Source: Gallionella sp. (GTDB lineage: Bacteria > Pseudomonadota > Gammaproteobacteria > Burkholderiales > Gallionellaceae). Taken from it: DNA of 37,119 bases. Shown one piece after another: positions 9,622-18,930 of this stretch. A program made the translations under genes and the position numbers. Position 1 is the first letter of the stretch; each line of letters starts with the position of its first letter. The stretch covers positions 15,068 to 52,186 of the forward strand of contig PLBS01000093.1 in assembly GCA_003134595.1 (NCBI GenBank), read 5' to 3'. The notes beneath the pieces are model-generated. The model saw nothing but the letters and a program-made list of their open reading frames with translations, made no database searches and was not told the DNA's origin.

Positions 9622-9843
9622 ATGACTATCGTGATGAACATGAGCGACTATGAAATCGAACGTGAAGCGTTGGAGGTCGAGTACGGCGAGGAAATCATGT
9701 ATTCCGGTTGGAATCCTGATGTTGACTTAGTGCGTGAGCAACTGCAGCTTGTGCCGACCAGCGAACAGAAGACCATTCCTGAGGATCTTGCGACGGTAGC
9801 TGCGGAGTTATTCCTGAGAAAGATGTATTCCTATCAGCGCTAA
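9622..9843 (+). CDS. Hypothetical acidic protein, 73 aa
   Basis: Good Shine-Dalgarno (GGAGG) before ATG. Confidence 0.6.
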   Translation: MTIVMNMSDYEIEREALEVEYGEEIMYSGWNPDVDLVREQLQLVPTSEQKTIPEDLATVAAELFLRKMYSYQR

Positions 9844-10152
9844 CTGCGCGGTGGCTTCTTTGTATTGCGCCCAGGAAAAAGCCACAGGAAATTGAACGGG
9901 AGGGTAGCATCAATCAACTTCCACCGATGGGCTCATGCTTTGCGCCCACTTGAAGGCATCAATGAGCGCGTCCAGTTCAGTGTGGCGCGCTGGTTTGCAG
10001 AGAAACGGCAAATTTTGCTCTTGCAGGCATCACACAAACCAAATTCACAAAATTGTCATGGAACAAAATCCAGATCGTCTGGTCTGATTCACCGGAATCG
10101 AGTATGAACACGAGATTCTTTTCATCTTAACGATTATTGAAGGAGTATCAAT

Positions 10153-10269
10153 ATGAGCGACCAAACCAACAGCAATACTTTTTCAGAAGACGCTGAGTTT
10201 AACGCTGCACTCGGCTGGCTTGCAGCCCTGTCAGTGTCGATTGCCACTTGGGCTGGCCTTGCTTCTTAA
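10153..10269 (+). CDS. Small hydrophobic peptide, 38 aa
   Basis: MSDQTNSNTFSEDAEFNAALGWLAALSVSIATWAGLAS*; AGGAG upstream; terminator directly downstream. Confidence 0.6.
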   Translation: MSDQTNSNTFSEDAEFNAALGWLAALSVSIATWAGLAS

Positions 10270-10300
10270 AGGCGGCGAACGGTAACGAGCAGTACAACAG

Positions 10301-10324
10301 AGGGCGGTCAAAAACCGCCCTTTG
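10301..10324 (+). terminator. Rho-independent terminator-like hairpin
   Basis: AGGGCGGT-CAAAA-ACCGCCCT-TTG immediately after the 38-aa ORF. Confidence 0.65.
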
Positions 10325-10582
10325 TCATTATTAGCCGTTGATTCCTGCACAAGATTGAAAGGGTCAGCATCAAAATATATCGAGTCTGATCCCCCGCTGT
10401 TCGCACGAAACCGCAATAAGTGAACCTGTTCCTGCAAGGAGAAGTAAAAACAACAAATTGTTACAACTCTCCTGAGGCTGGCAACACTTTTTTTACGGAT
10501 GATTGCTAGAATTCGTTGAGGCATAAGATTCGAAAGTTACATCGATGATCTTGCCGTCAGTTCGAACTCTTCCCCGCCTCCA

Positions 10583-10628
10583 GGTGTCGCCTTGGTTTTG
10601 CCGGGGCAGGCGACTACCCCATTTTTTT
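10583..10628 (+). terminator. Candidate hairpin plus T-run
   Basis: GGTGTCGCC...GGCGACTACC followed by CCATTTTTTT; parent transcript unclear. Confidence 0.35.
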
Positions 10629-10811
10629 GTATGGCTGGCCGCTTGGTAACATGGTACTAACCGGGTGGACGTACTTAAGCATCCAAATCTGGTATGGTTC
10701 GTTTTAAGAGAGGTGCGTGTAGCTCATTCTGGCAATGTTGGCTTGCTGGCCATAAAAAGCTCGGATACCGTTCCGCTCTTCCCAACTTTCATTAAATTAT
10801 TGAGGTCAATC

Positions 10812-11426
10812 ATGAACAGTAAAAAAATAGCAGTTCTTTTAGCTTGCGGGCTGAGCATGGGACTTTCAGCGATTTCAGGTCCCTCCTTTGCGGCCGACGC
10901 TCCCACCAATAAACCAGACACCTCCAAACCGTTTGCCCATCCAAAAGCACACCAGAAAGATCATTGTGATGAGCATGGGTCCGGGATGACGGGAGGTTAT
11001 GGTCGCGGCATGATGGGTGACCATGAGGGCGGCATGATGGGGGGGAATGGCTCCGGAATGATGGAATCACCACGGATGAACATGGTCAGGTCACTTGATC
11101 TCAGCGATGAGCAACGTTCCAAAATCAACAAACTGTCCGACCAGTTGCGCCATAATAATTGGGTGGCACAAGGTTCTATCATGGACGAATCGGCAAAGCT
11201 TCGCGATCTTTATGAAGCAGACAAACGTGATCCAGCGACGATTGGCAATGTATACCAAAAGATTTTTGACTTGAAGCGCCAGATGATAGAGGCGATGATC
11301 GATACCCAGAACCATGTTGAGGAGTTATTGACCCCTGAACAAATCATCCAGTTGAAGGACATGCATCACATGAAGGGCATGCATCACATGCCGGGGCCTA
11401 AGCACCACGGTCATCCGATGAACTGA
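10812..11426 (+). CDS. Spy/CpxP-like periplasmic protein with Met/His-rich segments
   Basis: Signal peptide; LDLSDEQRSKINKLSDQLR...LLTPEQIIQLKDM (LTxxQ-like); GMMGDHEGGMMGGNGSGMM and MHHMKGMHHMPGPKHHGHPMN. Start moved to ATG 10812. Confidence 0.75.
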   Translation: MNSKKIAVLLACGLSMGLSAISGPSFAADAPTNKPDTSKPFAHPKAHQKDHCDEHGSGMTGGYGRGMMGDHEGGMMGGNGSGMMESPRMNMVRSLDLSDEQRSKINKLSDQLRHNNWVAQGSIMDESAKLRDLYEADKRDPATIGNVYQKIFDLKRQMIEAMIDTQNHVEELLTPEQIIQLKDMHHMKGMHHMPGPKHHGHPMN

Positions 11427-11446
11427 GCCACTGTGTTTTGCCAAGC

Positions 11447-11479
11447 TAATACCCGGGTCGAGAAACCCGGGTATTTTTT
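11447..11479 (+). terminator. Rho-independent terminator
   Basis: AATACCCGGGT-cgaga-AACCCGGGTATT followed by T-run. Confidence 0.9.
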
Positions 11480-11671
11480 ATGCGCTAGCCTATTTCCGAT
11501 GAGCCTATGCCACCCGCCCCTTTGCAGCACGTCGATGGGCGCGGGTCGCATCACCGTGGCGGAATGGGTTCGCAGAGGATTGCGGAGAGGCGGCGAATGA
11601 TGCGTTGTTTGAGATACGGAAGGGATGAGATCTCGATGCCGACCCATTTGATCCAGTGCAGCCAGGAGGAC

Positions 11672-11836
11672 TTATTTGGCCTTGTGCTCCAGCGCGATGC
11701 CGAACAGCTCCAGAACAACGCCCAAGATAAGCAACAGCGCGCCCGGCCATGCTTCTGGAGCGAGGAGCATCAGTGTTGCGCCCAGCACCACCATGATCAC
11801 TGCACTGGCGCGCCGGGTACGTGGATTCTTTATCAT
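11672..11836 (-). CDS. Small membrane protein, 54 aa
   Basis: MIKNPRTRRASAVIMVVLGATLMLLAPEAWPGALLLILGVVLELFGIALEHKAK*; two TM-like segments. Confidence 0.6.
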   Translation of the reverse strand: MIKNPRTRRASAVIMVVLGATLMLLAPEAWPGALLLILGVVLELFGIALEHKAK

Positions 11837-11959
11837 ATGGCTTCCCCTGCTATTCCTTGGTTCGAGTTTTAAGTATAGTTTAGATAATCACTTTCAGTCG
11901 ACATGATTTTCGGTCGCCCTGCAAGGGTGCTAATCATTAAATCAATGGCGGAGATCACC

Positions 11960-12220
11960 ATGAAAAAACTAAAAAATGAAGCAGAATTATTTAAAGGAGC
12001 GTTACTCGCAGGCGTGAAGTATGCGGAGGGGCGTGGTGTAGTCGAGTTTGAACCAACCGATTCGGCAAGTGAGAAACTCTTATACATCTATAGACTGCTG
12101 GTCCATGATAAAGTCATTCAGCCATTGCCTGAAGATCAGGTCGCTGAAAAAACTTTGCGGCACAAACTTGCAATCTGGTACTCAAAACAACTGCCCGAAG
12201 ATCATCCGCTTTTAAAATAA
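11960..12220 (+). CDS. DUF5062-like small protein
   Basis: MKKLKNEAELFKGALLAGVKYAEGRGVVEFEPTDSASEKLLYIYRLLVHDKVIQPLPEDQVAEKTLRHKLAIWYSKQLPEDHPLLK. Confidence 0.6.
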   Translation: MKKLKNEAELFKGALLAGVKYAEGRGVVEFEPTDSASEKLLYIYRLLVHDKVIQPLPEDQVAEKTLRHKLAIWYSKQLPEDHPLLK

Positions 12221-12294
12221 GCAAAATAGTCAGCCCGATCCGACTTCATTGATTGCACGAACATCAGCGCGACATTCGCATTCAGCGCATCAAG

Positions 12295-12690
12295 ATGAGT
12301 ACAGACGACAATACAGAGAAATTCCGCATCGACAAGTGGCTTTGTGCCGCGCGTTTCTTCAAAACGCGTTCCTTGGCGGCTGACGCTGTTGAGTGCGGTA
12401 AAGTGCATATCAATGAGGTGCGCGTCAAACCGGCTAAGGCAGTGGCGGTGGGCGATATGCTGAACATCCACATCGGGCAGCATCAATTCGTAATCGAGGT
12501 GCTGGCACTGTCCAATAAACGCGGTCCGGCATCCGAGGCGCAGAAACTATATCGCGAGACCGATGCCAGCGGTCAGCGGCGAGAAGCCATTGCCGCCCAA
12601 CTCAAGGCACAGCCGCAGCCTTTCTTTTTTAAGGGTAGACCGACCAAACGTGATCGACGGGAGATCGAGCGTTTCAAGAAGGGAAAGTGA
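12295..12690 (+). CDS. hslR: Heat-shock protein 15-like S4-domain RNA-binding protein
   Basis: FRIDKWLCAARFFKTRSLAADAVECGKVHINEVRVKPAKAVAVGD...GRPTKRDRREIERF. Confidence 0.9.
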   Translation: MSTDDNTEKFRIDKWLCAARFFKTRSLAADAVECGKVHINEVRVKPAKAVAVGDMLNIHIGQHQFVIEVLALSNKRGPASEAQKLYRETDASGQRREAIAAQLKAQPQPFFFKGRPTKRDRREIERFKKGK

Positions 12691-12773
12691 TAACCGTTGC
12701 CGACCCGCAGCCGACACTCAGAATCAGGGTTTCAAGGCATTTGGCAAGCACGTTTCGTTGTATTTACTCGATA

Positions 12774-13838
12774 TCATCTTGACTCATCAAATAGCGCTTC
12801 CAGACGCATGCTGAGCGCAGGGCTGGATTGATAATTCATTACTCTGGGGAAATGCAGTTGCGGGCTTAATTCAAAGAATAGCCATTCCCGATGCATTCGG
12901 TAACGATAAAGCATTTGCACGACATAATCCGTCACTTGATACTGCGGATTACTGACCCCAATTACACTCGCCTGATACAGCAAGGCGGTACGATCATTCA
13001 GGGTGTGATAAATAGATAAATCCTGACGCAGGTCGAAGTTCTGTTTGTCATTGAGCCACGTGGCAGTGCTGGTGGCACGAAACAGAGCCGGCTCGCTTAT
13101 AAAACGCTCCAGGTCAAACTGACTGGTTTCACCCACGCCTATGGTATTAAACCAATACACAGACTCCGCTGCTTTCAGGCGCCACTCACCCATCGGAGCC
13201 GAAAAGCTACCCCTTGCGCGTACGAAAGGCTTTATCGGGATTGGAAATTTAAGCCCCGCATCCGTACTGAAGTGCCAGACGTTTGCCGCTGCTGTCTCAT
13301 AGCGCGCAGCCAAGGCAACACTCGAAGGCGCGACGACCTGATTACGAAGCACGGTCTGACCTTGTGCTGGTGTTGGCTCAGATGTTATATTTTTCTCAGG
13401 GTCTGTTTCAATCAACAGATGTAATCGCCCCTCGGTTACAGGCAATCTCAAATTTAGCCTGGCTGCAAGATCGAACTTGCGATTACCGTTAAATCCCGCC
13501 ACCCTGGTAAGGTCCAGCTGAAATACACTTTGGTTGCTCTCCTGGTAATGACGATCACCACCAAAGAAGCGATCGATACTGCTTGCGAAGCTGACAATCT
13601 TCCCAGACAAATAATCACGCGGAGCATCCATAGAATCAAAGCGATCGGATTGTTGTGTCTGTGGGACAGCTTGTGCTGTTTGTGGGACAGCTTGTGCTGT
13701 TTGTGGAACAGCTTGTTCTGTTTGTGGAACAGATTGTTCTGCTCCAAGCAGCTTCAAGGGGAAAAGGAGAGTAATGCCCAACAGCAGACTCGACGAAAGC
13801 CTGCAAAGCCAGATGGATGTTTGCTCAGAGATAGACAT
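12774..13838 (-). CDS. Hypothetical exported protein with VPQTxQA repeats, beta-rich (possible OM protein)
   Basis: N-terminal signal-like segment, heptapeptide repeats, then beta-rich aromatic sequence; no family recognised. Confidence 0.6.
   Translation of the reverse strand: MSISEQTSIWLCRLSSSLLLGITLLFPLKLLGAEQSVPQTEQAVPQTAQAVPQTAQAVPQTQQSDRFDSMDAPRDYLSGKIVSFASSIDRFFGGDRHYQESNQSVFQLDLTRVAGFNGNRKFDLAARLNLRLPVTEGRLHLLIETDPEKNITSEPTPAQGQTVLRNQVVAPSSVALAARYETAAANVWHFSTDAGLKFPIPIKPFVRARGSFSAPMGEWRLKAAESVYWFNTIGVGETSQFDLERFISEPALFRATSTATWLNDKQNFDLRQDLSIYHTLNDRTALLYQASVIGVSNPQYQVTDYVVQMLYRYRMHREWLFFELSPQLHFPRVMNYQSSPALSMRLEALFDESR
13657..13741 (-). repeat. ~4 x 21-bp in-frame tandem repeat
   Basis: Encodes VPQTEQA-VPQTAQA-VPQTAQA-VPQTQQ just after the signal peptide. 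Confidence 0.85.
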
Positions 13839-14067
13839 TTCGGGTAGAAATATTACATAATAAAGTCGCGTAAACGGAGTTTGACATGAAGCCGGAGCGT
13901 CAGCAAATATTCAGTGCGCGCGCCAACTATACACACGAAAAATCGCGCGAGGGGCTGAGCCCCCCAACCCGCATGTCTATTCCACGTCATGCGCTTTGCT
14001 CATCTCGCCGTGCAAACCTTGCAAAGTGTAAAAGTGCAAAACCTAAGCCCCCTACGCGAAGCCTGTT

Positions 14068-14199
14068 CTGATGAAACTAATGATACGACTACTAGCCATC
14101 TGACTGATACAACTACTGGTGAAACTACTAGCCATCTGACTAAGTTGGCAAACCACGCCAACTAAGTCATTGGTTATAGCCATTCCACTAGGCTGCCAG
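14068..14199 (+). repeat. Cluster of 63-bp element: 5' partial, full copy B (14116-14178), half-hairpin 3' partial
   Basis: Full: CTGGTGAAACTACTAGCCATCTGACTAAGTTGGCAAACCACGCCAACTAAGTCATTGGTTATA; ACTACTAGCCATCTGACT is duplicated upstream; TAGCCATTCCACTAGGCTGCCAG follows. Confidence 0.8.
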
Positions 14200-14223
14200 C
14201 CGAAGAACTTTTATGTCGAAGGG

Positions 14224-15162
14224 CTACGGGAGCATCCTGGCTAAGCGAAACCCGAAGATGCTGAAACGGAGCACAGGCTTGTTGCTGTTACGTATAGCCG
14301 CGCGCACGTTCCGTGGTCCGTTGTTCCACGAACCGCCGCGAAGCACGCGCTTCGCGCCATCCCCTTGCCAGGCACTGCCGTCAGCCGGGGCGCCCTTATA
14401 GCTGTCGTGATAACTGTCCTCAGTCCATTCCCACACGTTCCCCAGCATGTCATCCAGTCCGAATGCATTGGCCTTGAAGCTGCCTACCGGAGCGGTATAG
14501 GCAAAACCATCCGTGCAGTTATGTACCGACCAGGATGATGCATTAAGTATCCCTGCTTGTGCTGTCTTGTCCGCAGCATTCGCATATCCGCAAGCATCAT
14601 CAGGGTTGCCCCCCCAGTAACGTGCGGTGCCGGTGTTGCCACGAGCGGAGTATTCCCATTCAGCCTCTGTTGGCAGACGGTATTGTTTGCCTGTCTTGCG
14701 TGACATCCATTTCGCATAGGCTTTGGCATCGTTCCAGTTGATACAGGCGACAGGGTGTTTGTCGTCTTGTGGGTAGCCGGGTTTGCTCCAGCTGCCACTG
14801 CGCTCTTCAAATTTACCGCCTTCAAGCGTCCAGCATTTGTCGCCGGTGCTGTAGTTGGTATTTTTCACGAATGCCGCAAACTGGCCTCGGGTGATCTCGG
14901 TCTTGCCCAGAGCGAAGGCAGCAACATTGACCCGATGCACAGGGCCTTCGTCGTGATCCCGCCCGGCCTCAGAACCGGGCGAGCCCATGTCAAAGCTCCC
15001 CGAAGGGATGACCACCATCTCTGGACAGCTTGGACAGTCGCGGAAGATATTGCCTGCTTTGCCCTGCTTGGCGGCTTGGGCTTGGGTAGGCATCCACATC
15101 AAACAGAATGTGGCGATGATGAGACCGAGTAGGTTGCGCATTGGGGCTTGCCTCATTTTCAT
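14224..15162 (-). CDS. SUMF1/formylglycine-generating-enzyme-fold protein, exported
   Basis: MVVIPSGSFDMGSPGSE...YRLPTEAEWEYSARG...DMLGNVWEWTEDSY...RVLRGGSWNNGPRNVRAAIRN...FGFRLAR. Confidence 0.92.
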   Translation of the reverse strand: MKMRQAPMRNLLGLIIATFCLMWMPTQAQAAKQGKAGNIFRDCPSCPEMVVIPSGSFDMGSPGSEAGRDHDEGPVHRVNVAAFALGKTEITRGQFAAFVKNTNYSTGDKCWTLEGGKFEERSGSWSKPGYPQDDKHPVACINWNDAKAYAKWMSRKTGKQYRLPTEAEWEYSARGNTGTARYWGGNPDDACGYANAADKTAQAGILNASSWSVHNCTDGFAYTAPVGSFKANAFGLDDMLGNVWEWTEDSYHDSYKGAPADGSAWQGDGAKRVLRGGSWNNGPRNVRAAIRNSNKPVLRFSIFGFRLARMLP

Positions 15163-15439
15163 TGGATTAGTTGATTGAACACTTCCTGTCTATGTAATAC
15201 GGGAGGTTATAAATACAAAGCTTTATCTATGCTGCCAGGCTGGACTGGTTTCCATGGGTAGCATCATTAAAATAGCTTTACGCATTGCAACCCCCATATT
15301 TGTTGCAGGTGTTTTGCCACCAGTTCCTCGATGATTTTCCCGATTCACGGGGGCTATAAATACATCACCCTCAATCTGGCAGCAAAAACCCTTTAGCATG
15401 AGCTCCATTTTAGAAAAACTATTCCCCGTTCTGCCGTTG

Positions 15440-16810
15440 CTAACACCCCTTGAATTTATTAGCAGTGCATTTTCTGGCCAGTTCCTGTGCTTGGGCTATT
15501 TGCTGTGCAGCCATTTTCTCTGCTATTGAATCGCGAAATTCAGTGCGTTTCTTCTGGTCTTCGCTAACAGTTGTATTTGTAACAGCTATGTTTGTCCACA
15601 TATGCGCCAACACGTAATCTTGCGGTACACCTTGTCCGAGGTAATACATCCACCCAAGAGAGGATTGTGCGGTTGCATCACCTTGTTCTGCTGCCAGTCG
15701 ATACCACTTTGCCGCTTCCTGGTAATCTTGAGGAATACCTTGCCCTGAGTTATACATATATCCAAGAGAGTATTGAGCTAAAGCATCACCCTGTTCCGCC
15801 GCCAGTCGAAACCACTTCGCTGCTTCCTTGTAATCTTGAGGAACACCCTTTCCGTTTTCATACATAAACCCAAGGCTGAATTGTAGATAAGCATCACCCT
15901 GTTCCGCTGCCAGTCGATACCACTTCACAGCCTCTTTGTAATCTTGATGAACACCTTGCCCTAAGTCATACATCAACCCAAATTTGACTTGTGCAACAGC
16001 ATTACCATGCTCTGCTGCCAGTTGATACCACTTCACTGCTTCCTTGTAATCTTGAGGAACACCCTTTCCGTTTTCATACATAAACCCAAGGCTGGTTTGT
16101 GCTTTAGCATCATCCTGTTCCGCTGCCAGTCGATACCACTTCATAGCCTCTTTGTAATCTTGAGGAACACCTTGCCCTAAGTCATACATAAACCCAAGGT
16201 TGAATTGTGCAACAGCATTACCTTGCTCTGCTGCCAGTTGATACCACTTCACTGCTTCTTCGTAATCTTGAGGAACATCCTTTTCGTTTTTATACATAAA
16301 CCCAAGGCTGGTTTGTGCTTTAGCATTACCCTGTTTCGCTGCCAGTCGATACCACTTCACTGCTTCTTTGTAATCTTGAGGAACACCCTTTCCGTTTTCA
16401 TACATAAACCCAAGGTTGACTTGTGCAACAGCATTACCTTGCTCTGCTGCCAGTCGAAACCACTTCACTGCTTCTTTGTAATCTTGAGGAACACCCTTTC
16501 CGTTTTCATATATAAACCCAAGGTTGACTTGTGCAAAAGCATTACCTTGCTCTGCTGCCAGTTGGTACCACTTCACTGCCTCTTTGTAATCTTGAGGAAC
16601 ACCTTGTCCATTGTCATACATAATCCCAAGGTCGAATTGGGCGAAAGCATTACCCTGCTCTGCCAGCGGCCTGAGTAACTTTGCTGCTTTTGCATAATCT
16701 TTTTCATGGTAGGCACGTTCTGCATCTGATAACGAATCGGCAACTGCCTGACCAGTCAACGCAAACAAACACACACAAACCAACAACACCTGTTTTAGCA
16801 ACTTATGCAT
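15440..16810 (-). CDS. Sel1-like repeat (SLR/TPR) exported protein
   Basis: Signal peptide plus ten 36-aa Sel1 repeats (AEQGNAxAQxxLGxMYxxGxGVPQDYKEAVKWYxLA). Confidence 0.95.
   Translation of the reverse strand: MHKLLKQVLLVCVCLFALTGQAVADSLSDAERAYHEKDYAKAAKLLRPLAEQGNAFAQFDLGIMYDNGQGVPQDYKEAVKWYQLAAEQGNAFAQVNLGFIYENGKGVPQDYKEAVKWFRLAAEQGNAVAQVNLGFMYENGKGVPQDYKEAVKWYRLAAKQGNAKAQTSLGFMYKNEKDVPQDYEEAVKWYQLAAEQGNAVAQFNLGFMYDLGQGVPQDYKEAMKWYRLAAEQDDAKAQTSLGFMYENGKGVPQDYKEAVKWYQLAAEHGNAVAQVKFGLMYDLGQGVHQDYKEAVKWYRLAAEQGDAYLQFSLGFMYENGKGVPQDYKEAAKWFRLAAEQGDALAQYSLGYMYNSGQGIPQDYQEAAKWYRLAAEQGDATAQSSLGWMYYLGQGVPQDYVLAHMWTNIAVTNTTVSEDQKKRTEFRDSIAEKMAAQQIAQAQELARKCTANKFKGC
15584..16663 (-). repeat. 10 x 108-bp tandem repeat array (Sel1 repeats)
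   Basis: Near-identical DNA units such as CACTTCACTGCTTCTTTGTAATCTTGAGGAACACC recurring every 108 bp. Confidence 0.9.
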
Positions 16811-17146
16811 TTTCGTTATCCCTTATCGATGCCGAGCCTTGGACGCAAGCTACGCCTATGCCGCCCAACAATCAATGCGCCATTATCCAGGCAATCTCTT
16901 TGAGCCTATCCCGTTGCTTACGCAACAGCTTGGACAATTTGCGAATGGCTGGCACCTAGCTGCCCGTCATCACCGCATCGAGATCAACGACTGCTATCGG
17001 GAAGCACGAACTTCCGCTAACGACACACAGCCGCCCTCCAAGGTGGAACGTATAGGGGGCTGCTTTACTACGTACAGCAGACCTTCGTTCGGGCGAAAAT
17101 TTGTGAATATGGATGTCGCCTCATAACCCAAAGCGGTCTGTTGAGA

Positions 17147-17578
17147 TTACTTCTTAAGATAATACTGTTGTAGATTTGGCATTTCGCCTGCGTTAATATT
17201 GTACATCCATCCCTTTAACATCATTATCTTGTTGTAAAGTCCTTCATCTTGTATTGCCACGCCTAAATAGTTTTGTGCAGCCCCTTTTTTGTTAGCGTTA
17301 TAAATCACACCTGCTATAAGATAGCCAACAATAAATGACCACCATCTTGCTGTAAAGCTCAGGTAGATGGAGTAAATTACGATGGAAAAGGCTATAGTCA
17401 ACCAGAAAAAATATGCAGCAGAAGCTGATGATTTATTCGACGTGACACCGTTTTCAGCTAACGATCTCGCCAGCTCGTTGTTAATTCCGAGTTCGAGTTT
17501 GCCATCATTTTTTAGCTTGAGCATCACGTCGTATGGGAGCCAGAAGCCGTCGTTATTCTTTAGCAACATCACATCCAT
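17147..17578 (-). CDS. Hypothetical membrane protein, DUF2628-like
   Basis: TM segments FFWLTIAFSIVIYSIYLSF and WWSFIVGYLIAGVIYNANKKGAAQNYL; family assignment weak. Confidence 0.6.
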   Translation of the reverse strand: MDVMLLKNNDGFWLPYDVMLKLKNDGKLELGINNELARSLAENGVTSNKSSASAAYFFWLTIAFSIVIYSIYLSFTARWWSFIVGYLIAGVIYNANKKGAAQNYLGVAIQDEGLYNKIMMLKGWMYNINAGEMPNLQQYYLKK

Positions 17579-17709
17579 CGTTTTGCTCCCAGTGCATATT
17601 TGATTTTAAGTTGACCGTCTGAATGGCATGTTGTTGCCGTTCACAACTGTCAGCTTTCTCGCTCGATATTCTACACCTCGACTGTTGATCATATGATAAG
17701 TCCGCGCAT

Positions 17710-18228
17710 TCATTGCTCACGCCTAACAGCAAGATATGCCTTGAAGAAGTCATCCTTCTCGATGTTTTTCAATCGCTCATTCGTTTTGACTGGAATTGGC
17801 TTCTTAAACCAACTGGGTCTATGGAGCGAAAGATAAACGGTGAAAGCATCCACTGTATCATTTCGCTTTTCTCCCATGCGATCTAATCCTGTTATACAAA
17901 TAGCAATGAAAAAAGTATTGAGGTCAGGAGCAAATTCAATAGCATGGTCTGGGTTGGCTTCCCTTTCGGCGTGCTTAAAGAAATTAGCCGATTCTTTCAT
18001 TTTATTTGCGAAATCGCCCCTGAATTCATCCTTTATCAAAAATGAATCGAACAACAAATCATTTAGGCCTTTGAGTCTATACAGGCGATGAATGATCTCA
18101 TGTGCGGAGTAGGCAAGAGCGTGGATAGAAACGGGGTCACCATCAGCAAACCACAGTTCGATAGCGGTCGCCAATTGTCTGTGTGCCGCATCAAGCTTGG
18201 TGATTGTAATTTTCTCATAGTCGTCCAT
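17710..18228 (-). CDS. Hypothetical protein (alpha-helical, HEPN-like at best)
   Basis: MDDYEKITITKLDAAHRQLATAIELWFADGDPVSIHALAYSAHEIIHRLYR...; start reassigned to 18228. Confidence 0.6.
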   Translation of the reverse strand: MDDYEKITITKLDAAHRQLATAIELWFADGDPVSIHALAYSAHEIIHRLYRLKGLNDLLFDSFLIKDEFRGDFANKMKESANFFKHAEREANPDHAIEFAPDLNTFFIAICITGLDRMGEKRNDTVDAFTVYLSLHRPSWFKKPIPVKTNERLKNIEKDDFFKAYLAVRREQ

Positions 18229-18650
18229 GATGGTGGTTATTATGCATTTATTAAAATTTGACAAGCTGTATAGTAGTTTTGCACCGTCCGTTATTGGCAG
18301 GGTGCTGTCGGTCAGCCATTTTACTCGCCAACGACCGCTCAAACTGATACCGGTCGTTAAATTTTATATGAGTGAAGTGCAGCAACTGGCACAGACCTGC
18401 CATTCACCAATGTCCGAAAACGACCCGAGACATTCTCGCCAAAGTCATACGACATTTTGCTGTAGCATCAACGTTCAACCAAGTCATGAAAAAAACCGAG
18501 CTTAACCTCCCAATTATTGCGTTCCCTCAGCTTGCATGAGCGCGTGGTGGGCATACTGGAAACATATGGTGATGGCGGATAATTTATACGACAATTCGGA
18601 TGGCGGCGCATTCCTGTCGCCAAGCCCATTATGCTGATAAGGAGATGAAC

Positions 18651-18737
18651 ATGGATATATTGCAAAAGATAATAATTTTCGTCACGGTGGCCTTGGTTGT
18701 TAGCGGCCTGATCTGGTTCATTTTCATAGCGCATTGA
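18651..18737 (+). CDS. Single-TM microprotein, 28 aa
   Basis: MDILQKIIIFVTVALVVSGLIWFIFIAH* with AAGGAG 7 nt upstream. Confidence 0.5.
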   Translation: MDILQKIIIFVTVALVVSGLIWFIFIAH

Positions 18738-18930
18738 GTGGCCGTTGCCAGCCGGTAAGAGGCCCGTGGCGGACGGTCGTCATCGAAGCAAACCGAAGTT
18801 GCGTTGCGGGCAGATTGCCCATGAGCGATCTCGCTTGAGCTTCGTTTGAAGCGTTATCGGCGTAACAGCTTTGATCAGCTATTAAATGAGGCCCACCCGT
18901 TTTTTTTGAATAATTCTAGCCAGGATAGAT

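Noticed and set aside
11411-11750. Minus ORFs 11411-11647 and 11505-11750
   Set aside because: Overlap the terminator region, poor composition, no convincing start or homology; possibly degenerate sequence.
15223-15408. 61-aa minus ORF (MELMLKGFCCQIEGDVFIAPVNRENHRGTGG...)
   Set aside because: No clear Shine-Dalgarno or recognisable family; cannot separate from chance.
15584-16663. CRISPR-like regular repeats
   Set aside because: Periodicity is in-frame protein repeats with no spacers; no CRISPR array found elsewhere.
15592-16678. Plus-strand repetitive ORFs (MCNSITLLCCQLIPLHCFFVILRNTL...)
   Set aside because: Antisense translation of the Sel1 repeat array.
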